64,000 nt of DNA from Sulfurospirillum sp036802865 (GCF_036802865.1 NZ_DAIRVK010000004.1:186001-250000), one strand, 5' to 3'. Counted from the stretch's first letter, positions 1 to 8,701 are shown. Program-made: numbers and translations. The notes: generated by a model not told the origin, from the sequence alone.

Positions 1-150
1 TACGGTTAACTTTAATTTGCATAAAATCCCTTTTCGATATAAAATTTTGCTCAAATATACCAAAAAATTGCTTTTAAGTCGCTTTTTATCCATTAAAAAG
101 CAAAATAGAGATAAAATATCTCGTCTTAATTTTAACAGAAGTGAATCACA

Positions 151-726
151 ATGCAACGAAGAGAAGAGTTTGAACAAGCCGTCAAAACGATGCTTGAAAT
201 TATTGGTGAAAATACTGGGCGTGAAGGGCTTTTAAAGACACCAACACGCGTTTTTAAAGCCTATGAGCATATGACACAAGGCTATCACCAAAGTCCTAAT
301 GAAGTGCTAGGTGAAGCACTTTTTGAGAGTGACAATAATCAAATGGTACTGATTAAAGATATAGAATTTTATTCGATGTGCGAACATCACCTTTTACCGA
401 TTATTGGGCGCGCTCATGTTGCTTACATTCCGAACGGGAAAGTCGTTGGACTTTCTAAAATTCCTCGTATGGTTGATATTTTTGCACGTCGCCTTCAAAT
501 ACAAGAACAACTGACCGAACAAATTGCCAAAGCGATTGATGATGTTATCGCTCCCAAAGGTGTGGGTGTGGTTATCCAAGCGCGTCACATGTGCATGGAA
601 ATGCGAGGTGTTGAAAAAACACATTCAAACACCACCACATCTTCGCTTCGTGGGCTTTTTTTAAAGGCAGATACACGAAAAGAGTTTTTTGACATCATCA
701 ACGCACCTCAGGCTAATCGCTACTAA
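151..726 (+). CDS. folE: GTP cyclohydrolase I
   Basis: Converts GTP to 7,8-dihydroneopterin triphosphate, the first step of folate (pterin) synthesis in the cytoplasm. The 191-residue protein has the usual length for FolE. The zinc ligands of the family are visible as C77 and H80 in SMCEHH and C148 in MCMEMRG, and the core GLSKIPR stretch lies at about 100-106. Translation starts at ATG after a weak AGAAG Shine-Dalgarno. The stop overlaps the fliI start by one base (TAATG), so the two are probably translationally coupled although unrelated in function. The identification is secure from the family motifs. Confidence 0.96.
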   Translation: MQRREEFEQAVKTMLEIIGENTGREGLLKTPTRVFKAYEHMTQGYHQSPNEVLGEALFESDNNQMVLIKDIEFYSMCEHHLLPIIGRAHVAYIPNGKVVGLSKIPRMVDIFARRLQIQEQLTEQIAKAIDDVIAPKGVGVVIQARHMCMEMRGVEKTHSNTTTSSLRGLFLKADTRKEFFDIINAPQANRY

Positions 727-2030
727 TGCCACTCGAGCGCCTCAGAAAAAAACTTCACGGTAAAAGCCTCTCTCCTATGTTTGGCACCATCACCAAAATT
801 AGCTCTACAACCATCGAGGCGTGTGGGCTACGACCTAGCATTGGTGATATTGTCAAAATGATCTCACTCGATGGTCATAAAAGTGAACTTGGTATGATTA
901 CAGAAGTAGATCGGAATGCTTTTTTTATCTCACCGTTTGGTTTTATCGAAGGCTTTAAGATAGGCGATAAAGTTTTTATCAGTGAGCAAGGCATGATGAT
1001 CCCTGTGGGGGAAGAACTTTTAGGACGCGTGGTTGATCCATTTATTCGCCCCAAAGATGGCAAAGGAACGATAGGTGCATCATCTATGGCACCGATTATG
1101 AGAGCGCCTTTGGATCCGATGAAAAGAGGACTTATCAATGAGCCATTTCGTGTAGGTGTCAAGACTATTGATGGACTTTTAACCTGCGGAAAAGGCCAGA
1201 AAATGGGCATCTTCGCAGGAAGTGGTGTTGGTAAATCAACCCTCATGGGTATGATTGTTCGTGGATCAGAAGCACCGATTAAAGTGGTTGCTCTTATTGG
1301 TGAGCGTGGTCGTGAGGTCCCTGAGTTTATTGAAAAAAACTTGGGTGGCAATCTTGACAACACAGTCATTGTTGTTGCAACCAGCGATGATTCGCCTTTG
1401 ATGCGAAAATACGGGGCATTTAGTGCCATGAGTATTGCGGAGTACTTTAAAAATACAGGTAGAGATGTTCTGTTTATGATGGATTCCGTCACACGTTTTG
1501 CGATGGCACAGCGCGAGATTGGGTTAGCTTTGGGTGAGCCTCCAACATCAAAAGGCTATCCACCTTCTGTTTTGGCACTTTTACCACAGCTCATGGAGCG
1601 TGCGGGAAAAGAAGAGGGCAAAGGCTCTATTACCGCGTTCTTTACCGTACTTGTTGAAGGGGATGATCTGAGTGATCCGATTGCCGATCAATCCAGAAGT
1701 ATTTTGGATGGTCACATTGTTCTAAGTCGCGAGCTTACAGACTATGGTATTTACCCTCCGATTAGTATTCAAAACAGTGCGTCAAGGGTTATGGGAGATG
1801 TTATTGAGGGTGAGCATAAAAAAGCTGCCATGCGTTTTAAACGCTTAAACTCTATTTTAAAAGAGAATGAGGTTCTCATTCGTATCGGTGCGTATGAAAA
1901 AGGTAACGATAAAGAGTTGGATATCGCTATTAGTAAAAAAGAGAAGATGAATGGCTTTTTACAGCAAGATCCCGATGAAGTTTTTGAATTTGAAGCAACG
2001 GTTGCTGAGTTAAAACAGATCATTGCCTAA
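726..2030 (+). CDS. fliI: flagellum-specific ATPase FliI
   Basis: ATPase of the flagellar type III export apparatus, on the cytoplasmic face of the export gate. The 434 residues match the FliI/YscN length. The Walker A GSGVGKST lies at about 165-172, and the GERGREV and PPSVLALLPQLMERAG segments are typical of the F1-beta-like export ATPases. The ADQSRSILDGHIVLSREL stretch separates it from true ATP synthase beta subunits. It starts on the last base of the folE stop codon. No other flagellar gene is adjacent, which fits the scattered flagellar genes of Campylobacterota. Confidence 0.96.
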   Translation: MPLERLRKKLHGKSLSPMFGTITKISSTTIEACGLRPSIGDIVKMISLDGHKSELGMITEVDRNAFFISPFGFIEGFKIGDKVFISEQGMMIPVGEELLGRVVDPFIRPKDGKGTIGASSMAPIMRAPLDPMKRGLINEPFRVGVKTIDGLLTCGKGQKMGIFAGSGVGKSTLMGMIVRGSEAPIKVVALIGERGREVPEFIEKNLGGNLDNTVIVVATSDDSPLMRKYGAFSAMSIAEYFKNTGRDVLFMMDSVTRFAMAQREIGLALGEPPTSKGYPPSVLALLPQLMERAGKEEGKGSITAFFTVLVEGDDLSDPIADQSRSILDGHIVLSRELTDYGIYPPISIQNSASRVMGDVIEGEHKKAAMRFKRLNSILKENEVLIRIGAYEKGNDKELDIAISKKEKMNGFLQQDPDEVFEFEATVAELKQIIA

Positions 2031-2080
2031 ATTTCTTTAGTATTTTTTAAACTAGAAAGTAATAGTATTCAAAAATTAAT

Positions 2081-2099
2081 TAGGATAAAGTTTATCCTA
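2081..2099. promoter_or_regulatory. 19-bp perfect dyad upstream of nifS
   Basis: TAGGATAAAGTTTATCCTA is a perfect inverted repeat (9-bp arms around one central base) 22 bases before the nifS start, directly followed by a TATATAGAAT stretch that could hold a -10 box. The position suggests a repressor operator for the nifS-nifU unit, possibly for an iron-sulfur or iron responsive regulator. The regulator is not known from the sequence. Confidence 0.5.
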
Positions 2100-2121
2100 T
2101 ATAGAATGGAGCAATAAGACG

Positions 2122-3312
2122 ATGAGAGTCTATTTAGATAATAACGCAACAACCATAGTTGATCCTAAAGTTTTTGCTGAGATGGAACCCTACTTTTGTC
2201 AAATGTACGGTAATCCAAATTCTTTACATCAATTTGGCAGTGAAAGTCATCCAGCACTAAGAGCTGCGATGGATCAGCTTTATGCTGGTATCAATGCAAG
2301 CGATGACGATGACATTGTCATTACTTCCTGTGCGACTGAGAGCAATAACTGGGTCATTAAAAGTATTTATAATGACTATATTTTAAACGGTGATAAAGAT
2401 CATATTATTACCAGTGAAGTCGAACACCCTGCTGTTGGCGCTTCGTGTAAATTTTTAGAAGGTCTTGGTGTTAAAGTAACGTACCTTCCTGTCAATACCG
2501 ATGGTGTTATCAATGTGGAAGATCTGAAAAATGCCATTACGGATAAAACAGCACTGGTCTCCATTATGTGGGCAAACAACGAAACAGGTATGATTTTCCC
2601 AATCGAAGAAATTGGTGCAATTTGTAAAGAAAGAGGTGTTTTATTTCATACCGATGCTGTTCAAGCTGTGGGTAAAATTCCTGTTGATGTTAAAAAAGCC
2701 AATGTTGACTTTTTAAGCTTCTCTGCGCATAAATTCCATGGTCCAAAGGGCATTGGTGGTCTTTATATTCGTGGTGGTCAACAATTATCACCTTTCTTTC
2801 ACGGTGGTGAACACATGGGTGGACGCCGTAGCGGAACGCTTAATGTTGCTGGTATTGTAGGTATGGGTAAAGCAATGGAGCTTGCCGTTGAAGCACTTGA
2901 TTTTGAAAAAAACAATGTCAGACGTTTACGCGATAAATTGGAAGATGCGCTTTTACAAATTCCTGAAATGATGGTAGTCGGAACAAAAGAACAAAGAGTT
3001 CCAAATACAATTTTAGTCAGTGTAAAAGGAATTGAAGGTGAAGCGATGCTTTGGGATCTTAACCAAAGTGGGATAGGCGCTAGTACAGGAAGTGCCTGTG
3101 CAAGTGAAGCATTAGAGTCTAACCCTGTTATGGAAGCCATTGGTGCAGAAGCCGACTTGGCACACACTGCACTTCGTCTTTCACTTTCACGTTTTACAAC
3201 AGAAGCTGAGATTGATTTTGCGATTGAAGTGATTCAAAAAGCGGTTGTGAGACTTCGTGCAATTTCAAGTACCTACGCATATGCGCCAGAATGGCACGTA
3301 AGTAAATTATAA
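2122..3312 (+). CDS. nifS: cysteine desulfurase NifS
   Basis: PLP enzyme that takes sulfur from cysteine, leaving alanine, and passes it as persulfide to the NifU scaffold. The 396 residues include the PLP lysine K204 in SFSAHKFHGPKG and the catalytic cysteine C326 in STGSACAS. The lack of nitrogenase genes nearby fits Campylobacterota, where the NIF-type NifS/NifU pair is the housekeeping iron-sulfur system. It lies 26 bases upstream of nifU in the same operon, and a dyad sits in its promoter region. Confidence 0.96.
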   Translation: MRVYLDNNATTIVDPKVFAEMEPYFCQMYGNPNSLHQFGSESHPALRAAMDQLYAGINASDDDDIVITSCATESNNWVIKSIYNDYILNGDKDHIITSEVEHPAVGASCKFLEGLGVKVTYLPVNTDGVINVEDLKNAITDKTALVSIMWANNETGMIFPIEEIGAICKERGVLFHTDAVQAVGKIPVDVKKANVDFLSFSAHKFHGPKGIGGLYIRGGQQLSPFFHGGEHMGGRRSGTLNVAGIVGMGKAMELAVEALDFEKNNVRRLRDKLEDALLQIPEMMVVGTKEQRVPNTILVSVKGIEGEAMLWDLNQSGIGASTGSACASEALESNPVMEAIGAEADLAHTALRLSLSRFTTEAEIDFAIEVIQKAVVRLRAISSTYAYAPEWHVSKL

Positions 3313-3338
3313 TTTAATAATGAATAGAGGATAAAAAA

Positions 3339-4328
3339 ATGGCAAAAAATAGTTTAATTGGCGGCTCCATCTGGGAGGAATACAGCCAAAAAGTACAAGA
3401 TTTGATGAACCATCCACAAAATATGGGTGAATTGACAGAAGAAGATGCAAAACGTGAGGGTGGAAAGCTCATTATCGCTGATTTTGGTGCTGAGAGCTGT
3501 GGCGATGCGGTAAGACTTTACTGGATCGTTGATGAAGCAACAGAAGTGATTAAAGAAGCAAAATTTAAAAGTTTTGGTTGTGGTACAGCCATCGCAAGTT
3601 CTGACACAATGGCGGAACTTTGTAAAGGTAAAACCGTTTCTGAAGCGGTAAAAATTACCAACATTGATGTTGAAAAAGCAATGCGCGATACGCCAGATAC
3701 TCCTGCTGTTCCACCTCAAAAAATGCACTGTTCTGTTATGGCGTACGATGTTATTAAAGCAGCAGCAGCTTCGTTTAAAGGTGTTGATGCGGCAAGTTTT
3801 GAAGATGACATCATCGTGTGCGAATGTGCACGTGTAAGCCTTGGAACGATTAAAGAGGTCATCAAAATCAACAACCTCAAAACCGTTGAAGAGATTACGA
3901 ATTACACCAAAGCAGGTGCATTTTGTAAATCCTGTATAAAACCTGGTGGTCATGAAGCACGAGAGTATTATCTTGTGGATATTTTACGTGATACCAGAGC
4001 TGAGATGGAACATGACCATTTACTGGCTATCTCTAATTCAAAAATAGATGGTAGTAACACGGTTAGTTTTGAAGAGTTGACTGTTGTTAAAAAACTCAAA
4101 GAGATTGAAGCAATTATCGATGAAAACATTCGTCCTATGCTTGTTATGGATGGCGGTAACTTGGAAATTCTAGACATTAAAGATGGCAGTGATGGCATGA
4201 TTGATGTTTACATTCGTTATCTTGGCGCATGTAGTGGTTGTGCAAGTAGCTCTACAGGCACGCTTTACGCGATTGAAGCAGTTCTACAAGAGAAATTAAG
4301 TAAAAATATACGAATATTACCTATCTGA
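3339..4328 (+). CDS. nifU: iron-sulfur cluster scaffold NifU
   Basis: Three-domain NifU of 329 residues on which iron-sulfur clusters are assembled from NifS sulfur. The N-terminal IscU-like domain has C54 in AESCGDA, the cysteine of FGCGTAIAS and a third in AELCKG. The middle BFD-like [2Fe-2S] domain shows VCECARVSLGTI and FCKSCIKPGGH. The C-terminal NFU domain (about 255-329) carries the GACSGCASS CxxC. An AGAGGAT Shine-Dalgarno precedes the ATG. Full domain content indicates a functional scaffold. Confidence 0.96.
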   Translation: MAKNSLIGGSIWEEYSQKVQDLMNHPQNMGELTEEDAKREGGKLIIADFGAESCGDAVRLYWIVDEATEVIKEAKFKSFGCGTAIASSDTMAELCKGKTVSEAVKITNIDVEKAMRDTPDTPAVPPQKMHCSVMAYDVIKAAAASFKGVDAASFEDDIIVCECARVSLGTIKEVIKINNLKTVEEITNYTKAGAFCKSCIKPGGHEAREYYLVDILRDTRAEMEHDHLLAISNSKIDGSNTVSFEELTVVKKLKEIEAIIDENIRPMLVMDGGNLEILDIKDGSDGMIDVYIRYLGACSGCASSSTGTLYAIEAVLQEKLSKNIRILPI

Positions 4329-4337
4329 TTTAATAAT

Positions 4338-4362
4338 GTCTTTTGAGTAAAGCCCAAAAGAC
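4338..4362 (+). terminator. hairpin after nifU
   Basis: GTCTTTTG pairs with CAAAAGAC across a 9-nt loop, ten bases after the nifU stop. There is no following U-run, so it may be a weak terminator or an mRNA 3'-end stabiliser. Confidence 0.45.
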
Positions 4363-4366
4363 GTTA

Positions 4367-4424
4367 TGAGCCACTGGAAGACTAATGCTAGCTTTATGCG
4401 CGGCAGAAGTTTTCTGATGGCTCA
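4367..4424 (+). promoter_or_regulatory. structured leader candidate before moaD
   Basis: A 7-bp stem (TGAGCCA at 4367-4373 with TGGCTCA at 4418-4424) closes a 44-nt region with an inner AGAA/TTCT hairpin, 25 bases before moaD. The location before a molybdopterin operon raises the possibility of a cis-acting RNA. I could not match it to the known Moco RNA consensus, so this is a structure call only. Confidence 0.3.
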
Positions 4425-4449
4425 ATCTTATATCTCATAAGGAACATTC

Positions 4450-4671
4450 GTGGCAAAAGTCGAATTTTTGGGACCACTCGGACGCCCAAGCATTGAAGTA
4501 GATATCTCAAATTTACAAGAACTCAAATCATTTTTCCAAGAAGATCAAGAGCTTCAAGATTGGCTCGCTATTTGCGCTGTCGCTGTGAATGACACGTTGG
4601 TATGTGAACTTAATATGCCTATTTCTAAAGAGGATAAAATCTCACTTCTCCCCCCTGTTTGCGGAGGTTGA
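4450..4671 (+). CDS. moaD: molybdopterin synthase sulfur carrier subunit
   Basis: Small ubiquitin-like sulfur carrier (73 residues) that donates thiocarboxylate sulfur to precursor Z in molybdopterin synthesis. The diagnostic feature is the C-terminal Gly-Gly (PPVCGG), which is adenylated and thiolated. The start is a GTG preceded by AAGGAA. It is followed after three bases by moaE, so both synthase subunits are made together. Molybdopterin is required by the formate dehydrogenase at the other end of the window. Confidence 0.9.
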   Translation: MAKVEFLGPLGRPSIEVDISNLQELKSFFQEDQELQDWLAICAVAVNDTLVCELNMPISKEDKISLLPPVCGG

Positions 4672-4674
4672 TTT

Positions 4675-5121
4675 ATGCTTGAATTGCACGATGGACCTTT
4701 AGCGGTCAACACGATTTTAGCTTCGTGGTATGACCATGTTTGTGACAAAAATTATGGTGCATTTATTCCTTTTGTGGGTATCGTTCGTGATGAAGATGGC
4801 ATTGATGGGCTTAGTTTTGACATTTATGAGCCTATCTTAAATAGCTGGTTTAACGCGTGGCAAGAAAAAGCCAGAGAGCAAAACGCCTATCTTCTTATGG
4901 CGCATTCTCGTGGTGATGTCCTCAATCACACTTCAAGTTATATTGCCGCTGTTGTTTCTCCAAAACGTAAAGTAGCCCTAAAAATGATTAACGATTTTGT
5001 TGAAGATTTCAAAGCCAATGCTCCTATTTGGAAGTATGACCTCATGGATGGCAAACGTGTCTATGCCAAAGAGCGTTCGCACGTACTGAGTGGATCAGGG
5101 CTCTTAAAGGCAGATGCATGA
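4675..5121 (+). CDS. moaE: molybdopterin synthase catalytic subunit
   Basis: Large subunit (148 residues) of molybdopterin synthase, which uses MoaD thiocarboxylate to build the dithiolene. The family pattern is visible: FVGIVRDED near the N-terminus, then AHSRGDV where most MoaE have HRxGxL, and PIWKYDLMDGKRVY near the C-terminus. The second lysine of the common WKKE motif is Tyr here, so this is a divergent lineage form. The last four bases overlap moeA (ATGA), indicating one operon moaD-moaE-moeA. Confidence 0.9.
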   Translation: MLELHDGPLAVNTILASWYDHVCDKNYGAFIPFVGIVRDEDGIDGLSFDIYEPILNSWFNAWQEKAREQNAYLLMAHSRGDVLNHTSSYIAAVVSPKRKVALKMINDFVEDFKANAPIWKYDLMDGKRVYAKERSHVLSGSGLLKADA

Positions 5122-6332
5122 GCAAGACTTTCCTTCCGTTTAATGAAACCCTCGAAGCCCTTGAAAACTCTATAAAAACAGAAATTGGCATTGAAAATAT
5201 TTTCATTGGTGACGCCCTTGGGCGCTTTTTGGCTGTTGACATCATAGCTTTGGAAAACAATCCAACCCATACCACTTCTTCAATGGATGGCTATGCCATT
5301 CGTTTTGAAGACCAGCAATTAGGCTCTCTTATCATTAGCGATTTTATCCCTGCAGGGACTGAAACACATGGTGTCGTACATAAAGGTGAGTGTGTGAAAA
5401 CCTTTACAGGTACGCTAATGAGTGAAGGTAGCGATACGCTGATTCCCATTGAGAATGTTGACGTGAAAGAGGGAAAAATTCACATCACTTCAGCAGTTTC
5501 CAAAGGCTTTGCCGTTCGTCCTGTGGGAGAGAACTATAAAGCGGGTGAAATACTCATCAAAAAAGGCACGAAGATCGGTTTTGCCGAAATTGGTGTGATG
5601 GCAGAGGTGAGTATGGTTCAAGTCGAAGTCTTTATGAAGCCTCGTGTTGCCATTCTCTCCACAGGCAACGAAATTTTAGACTTTGGTGAGCCAAAAATTT
5701 CGAATGCCCAAATACGCAGTTCCAACCACGTCACCGTTGAAGCCATTTTACGCCAATTGGGCTGTGAATGTATGCGTTTTAAACTCATCAAAGATGATCG
5801 TGACTTAATCGAACAGCAACTCAGACAAGCGCTGATGTGGAGTGACATCGTCATCACCACGGGTGGCGGTAGTGTTGGTGACTTTGACTTTTTGCAGAGC
5901 ATTCTCACCGACATGAAAATTGAAAATATTATCGATGGCTCCTACATGAAACCAGGGCGTCACATCCGTGTTGTTAAAACAGGACACAAATACATCTATG
6001 CACTCCCAGGCTTCCCGTACAGCGCTTCGGTGTGTACGTTTTTATTTATTGCACCACTTTTACGCAAGTTACGAGCACAAACGTTTGCACTTCCTAGCAT
6101 TAAAGCGTTTATGGGTGAACTCTATAAAAAACGCTCCAAATTTGTAGAATTTACCGCGTGTAATCTTCGCTTTTGCGAAGGACAACTCATCGTTGACTTG
6201 GAAGGCAAAAAAGAAGGCAGTAGCGCCATCCTAAATAATCTCTTAGACAATCCTGTTCTTTTACGCGTTGAAAAAGATGTCCAAAAAATCGAAAAAGGCG
6301 AGATGGTTGAGGTGGTATTGCTGGATTTGTAA
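5118..6332 (+). CDS. moeA: molybdopterin molybdenumtransferase
   Basis: Inserts molybdate into adenylylated molybdopterin, the last step of Mo-cofactor synthesis. The 404 residues have the MoeA layout: an N-terminal TTSSMDGYAIR substrate motif at about 51-61, a central MoCF-like domain with ILSTGNEI and ITTGGGSVGDFDF, and a C-terminal beta domain. MKPGRHIRV and ALPGFPYSAS match conserved MoeA loops. It overlaps moaE by four bases and its stop codon sits inside a long hairpin. Confidence 0.94.
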   Translation: MSKTFLPFNETLEALENSIKTEIGIENIFIGDALGRFLAVDIIALENNPTHTTSSMDGYAIRFEDQQLGSLIISDFIPAGTETHGVVHKGECVKTFTGTLMSEGSDTLIPIENVDVKEGKIHITSAVSKGFAVRPVGENYKAGEILIKKGTKIGFAEIGVMAEVSMVQVEVFMKPRVAILSTGNEILDFGEPKISNAQIRSSNHVTVEAILRQLGCECMRFKLIKDDRDLIEQQLRQALMWSDIVITTGGGSVGDFDFLQSILTDMKIENIIDGSYMKPGRHIRVVKTGHKYIYALPGFPYSASVCTFLFIAPLLRKLRAQTFALPSIKAFMGELYKKRSKFVEFTACNLRFCEGQLIVDLEGKKEGSSAILNNLLDNPVLLRVEKDVQKIEKGEMVEVVLLDL

Positions 6333-6347
6333 AAATCCGGCAATACC
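6314..6347 (+). terminator. 15-bp hairpin spanning the moeA stop
   Basis: The stem 6314-6328 pairs with 6333-6347 (one G-U pair) around a 4-nt loop that contains part of the TAA stop codon. No good U-tract follows, so efficiency is uncertain, but it is the only obvious end signal of the moa-moe operon. Confidence 0.55.
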
Positions 6348-6398
6348 GATAAATCAAGTTTCCCCATGTAAATGTTAAAATCCGCGCAGGAGGTTGAT

Positions 6399-7826
6399 AT
6401 GTTCAACACAAAGAAAATATTTTTTATTATTCTTGCCTTGGTTGCTATGCTTTCCATGATTTATCTTACGCCTGAAATGGCAGGGTTAAATTTTAAAGGA
6501 AAAGTGGCTTTGGGTGTTGGTATATTTGCCATTATTGTCTGGATCACACAAGCCCTTGATGATGCGCAAAGTGGTTTTTTAATTATTACTTTTTTGGTTC
6601 TTTTTGGCGCAGGTAAAATCGGCGAAGCATTGATTGGATACTCTTCAACGGGTGTTTGGATTGTGGTGTTGGGTATGATTATGGCAGCGTGTATGGGCGA
6701 CAGTGGACTTTCAAAAAGACTCGCTCTAATCATCGTTAGCAAAATTGGTAAATCAGCCATCAATTTATATTGGGCTATCTCGTTAGTCACGCTTTTGATG
6801 ACCTTTTTTATTCCTTCTCTTGCGGCTAAAACCCTTTTGGTTTTACCGATCATTACGTCGATGGGGTTGGCTTTCGGGCGGGAAAAAGGGCAAAGTACCT
6901 TAGTTAAAGGGTTGATTTACATTGTCACCATTGCTGGAACAATGTATTGTATGGGCATTATGACCTCTCATGCTGCAAATCCTATCTCGGTAAGTCTCTT
7001 GAAAAATGCCACAGGGATTACCGTAAGTTGGATGGAATGGTTTAAAATTGGTATGCCTCCTGCTCTTGTAATGGGTCTCATTGCCACGTACATGATTATT
7101 AAAATGTTCCCACCGGATGTTAAAGACATATCGGCGGGTCGTGACATTATGAAGCAACAACTAAACGATATGGGAAAAATGAGTTCCAAAGAGATTTATG
7201 CTTTCGTCATTTTCTTAGTGACACTGCTTCTTTGGGCAACCGATAAACTTCATGGACTCGACACAGCCCTTGTCGCAATGCTTGCCGTAGCGGCTATGAT
7301 CGCTCCTGTTCCTTCTCAGGTGATGACATGGAAAGAGGCTGAGAAAAAAGTGCCTTGGAATATTTTCATTGTTTACGGCGCAGGTTTGTCAATGGGCTCT
7401 TTACTTGTTAAAACGGGAGCTGCCGCATGGCTCGCAAGTACGTTTTTTCATCCGCTTCTAAACATAGATGTAAGATTGCAAGTGGTGATTTTTATTTGGC
7501 TTATGCTTGCTCTTCAGGTGTTATTTACCGGAGCAGGTCCAAAAACAACAGCACTCACACCTGTGGTGATTGCCCATGCGATTGCCGTTGCCACACTTCC
7601 TGCTAATGCTGCGATGCAAGTCAGCGCATTTGCTATTTTGGTGAGTATGAATATGTTACATCAGTATTTACTTCCTGTCTCCAATCTTCCCAACATCATC
7701 GGTCTTGCAACGGAAGAAATTACAGCACATGAATTGATTAAAGTCGGCGCTATTATGAGTCTGTTTGGTGCTGCATTTAGTACGCTTATGGTTTATACGT
7801 ATTGGAGCTGGATAGGCTTATTTTGA
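6399..7826 (+). CDS. DASS-family (SLC13-type) anion permease
   Basis: Integral membrane transporter of 475 residues with about a dozen hydrophobic helices. The motifs fit the divalent anion:sodium symporter family: IAGTMYCMGIMTSHAANPISVSLL in the first half and a second-half helix with TGAGPKTTALTPVV followed by SNLPNIIGLATEE. Substrates in this family are C4-dicarboxylates, sulfate, tartrate or related anions; the exact substrate cannot be read from sequence. The start at 6399 is chosen over ATG 6372 because a perfect AGGAGG (6388-6393) lies five bases upstream. Confidence 0.8.
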   Translation: MFNTKKIFFIILALVAMLSMIYLTPEMAGLNFKGKVALGVGIFAIIVWITQALDDAQSGFLIITFLVLFGAGKIGEALIGYSSTGVWIVVLGMIMAACMGDSGLSKRLALIIVSKIGKSAINLYWAISLVTLLMTFFIPSLAAKTLLVLPIITSMGLAFGREKGQSTLVKGLIYIVTIAGTMYCMGIMTSHAANPISVSLLKNATGITVSWMEWFKIGMPPALVMGLIATYMIIKMFPPDVKDISAGRDIMKQQLNDMGKMSSKEIYAFVIFLVTLLLWATDKLHGLDTALVAMLAVAAMIAPVPSQVMTWKEAEKKVPWNIFIVYGAGLSMGSLLVKTGAAAWLASTFFHPLLNIDVRLQVVIFIWLMLALQVLFTGAGPKTTALTPVVIAHAIAVATLPANAAMQVSAFAILVSMNMLHQYLLPVSNLPNIIGLATEEITAHELIKVGAIMSLFGAAFSTLMVYTYWSWIGLF

Positions 7827-7843
7827 TAGGATGAAAGAGCATT

Positions 7844-8050
7844 ATGAATAACACACTTTACGACAAAACCATCACATGCCCATACTGTTGGGAAAGCTTT
7901 TCCATAGGCATTGAGCCTAGTATTGAAGTAGGGGAGTGTTATATTGAGGACTGTTATATCTGTTGTCGACCGATAGAAATTTGTCTTGTCTCTAAAAGCG
8001 ATGAGGTCGCAGATGTGCGCATCAACCGTGTCGAAGGAAATGAGTTTTAA
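7844..8050 (+). CDS. CPXCG-type cysteine-rich small protein
   Basis: A 68-residue protein of the CPXCG cysteine-rich family, of unknown function and probably zinc-binding. It has CPYCWESF near the N-terminus and a second pair in ECYIEDCYICCRPIEI, giving the rubredoxin-like knuckle arrangement. The second position of the CPXCG motif is CPYCW here. It lies 17 bases after the permease and seven bases before the Crp-like regulator, so the three may be co-transcribed. Confidence 0.75.
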   Translation: MNNTLYDKTITCPYCWESFSIGIEPSIEVGECYIEDCYICCRPIEICLVSKSDEVADVRINRVEGNEF

Positions 8051-8056
8051 TCCGTT

Positions 8057-8662
8057 ATGGCGATAACACTCATAGCAGCACACAAATCGCTTTATCAGGT
8101 TCTTACCGATATATCGCCTCTTTCAGAATCTCTATGGGAAGAGGCAAAAAGCTACTTTACGCTCAAAACCTTTCCAAAAGGTGCACATCTTTTTGATATT
8201 GGGGATAAGGTCAAAGATTTTTATTTTCTGATTGAAGGGCTTGCGCGTTACTACTATATCAGTGAGAGTGGCAAAGAGTTCAACAAATCGTTTGCAGAAA
8301 AACCAGGCCATCTTCTCAGTAGCATCTCTTCGGTTTCAATGCCTGATGAAGTGTCTCCTTTTTGTGTCGAAACCCTTTCTGATTTTACAGTACTGTGCAT
8401 TTCGTATGAACATTTTAGAGCCCTTGGTGCAAAACATAAAGAGTGGAACGACTTGATGCTTCGTATTTACGAACGGTTGATTGTCAAAAAAGAGCGCAGG
8501 GAAGCAGACTTCTTACTGTTGAGTGCGAAAGAGCGTTATCAAAAATTTTTAAACGACTACTCGATGATCGAGCGGATGGTTGCTAATTATCATATTGCTT
8601 CGTATCTTGGTATCACCGAAGTGGCACTTTCCCGCATACGAAAAGAGATGAAATTAACCTAG
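8057..8662 (+). CDS. Crp/Fnr-family transcriptional regulator
   Basis: 201-residue regulator with an N-terminal cyclic-nucleotide-binding-like beta barrel (GDKVKDFYFLIEGLARYYY at about 50-68) and a C-terminal helix-turn-helix (HIASYLGITEVALSRIRKEM at about 180-199). The FNR iron-sulfur cysteines are absent, and the cAMP-binding RxS is not evident, so the ligand is unknown. The HTH end is short and stops soon after the recognition helix, as in many Crp-like proteins of this phylum. A 16-bp palindrome overlaps its stop codon. Confidence 0.8.
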   Translation: MAITLIAAHKSLYQVLTDISPLSESLWEEAKSYFTLKTFPKGAHLFDIGDKVKDFYFLIEGLARYYYISESGKEFNKSFAEKPGHLLSSISSVSMPDEVSPFCVETLSDFTVLCISYEHFRALGAKHKEWNDLMLRIYERLIVKKERREADFLLLSAKERYQKFLNDYSMIERMVANYHIASYLGITEVALSRIRKEMKLT

Positions 8663-8668
8663 GTTAAT
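8653..8668. promoter_or_regulatory. 16-bp perfect palindrome ATTAACCTAGGTTAAT
   Basis: A perfect self-complementary 16-mer covers the stop codon of the Crp-like regulator and precedes the acetyltransferase promoter region. It could be an operator, possibly of the adjacent regulator itself. It resembles neither the FNR nor the CRP consensus. Confidence 0.35.
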
Positions 8669-8683
8669 GACAGCGCGTTCATT

Positions 8684-8701
8684 TGCCACTATAATGTGGC
8701 A
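8684..8701. promoter_or_regulatory. dyad enclosing a TATAAT -10 box
   Basis: TGCCAC and GTGGCA flank a perfect TATAAT (8690-8695), 21 bases before the acetyltransferase start. The geometry, an operator wrapped exactly around a consensus -10 element, suggests repressor control of the downstream gene. Confidence 0.5.

Noticed and set aside
17..235. 72-aa open frame upstream of and overlapping folE
   Set aside because: Basic, low-complexity translation of A/T-rich leader sequence in a different frame from folE; no ribosome-binding site or family match.
875..1492. 205-aa minus-strand open frame inside fliI
   Set aside because: Shadow of the fliI coding sequence; no start signal and no recognisable domain.
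3354..3953. 199-aa minus-strand open frame inside nifU
   Set aside because: Antisense shadow of a well supported gene, rich in Cys/Phe as expected from antisense codons.
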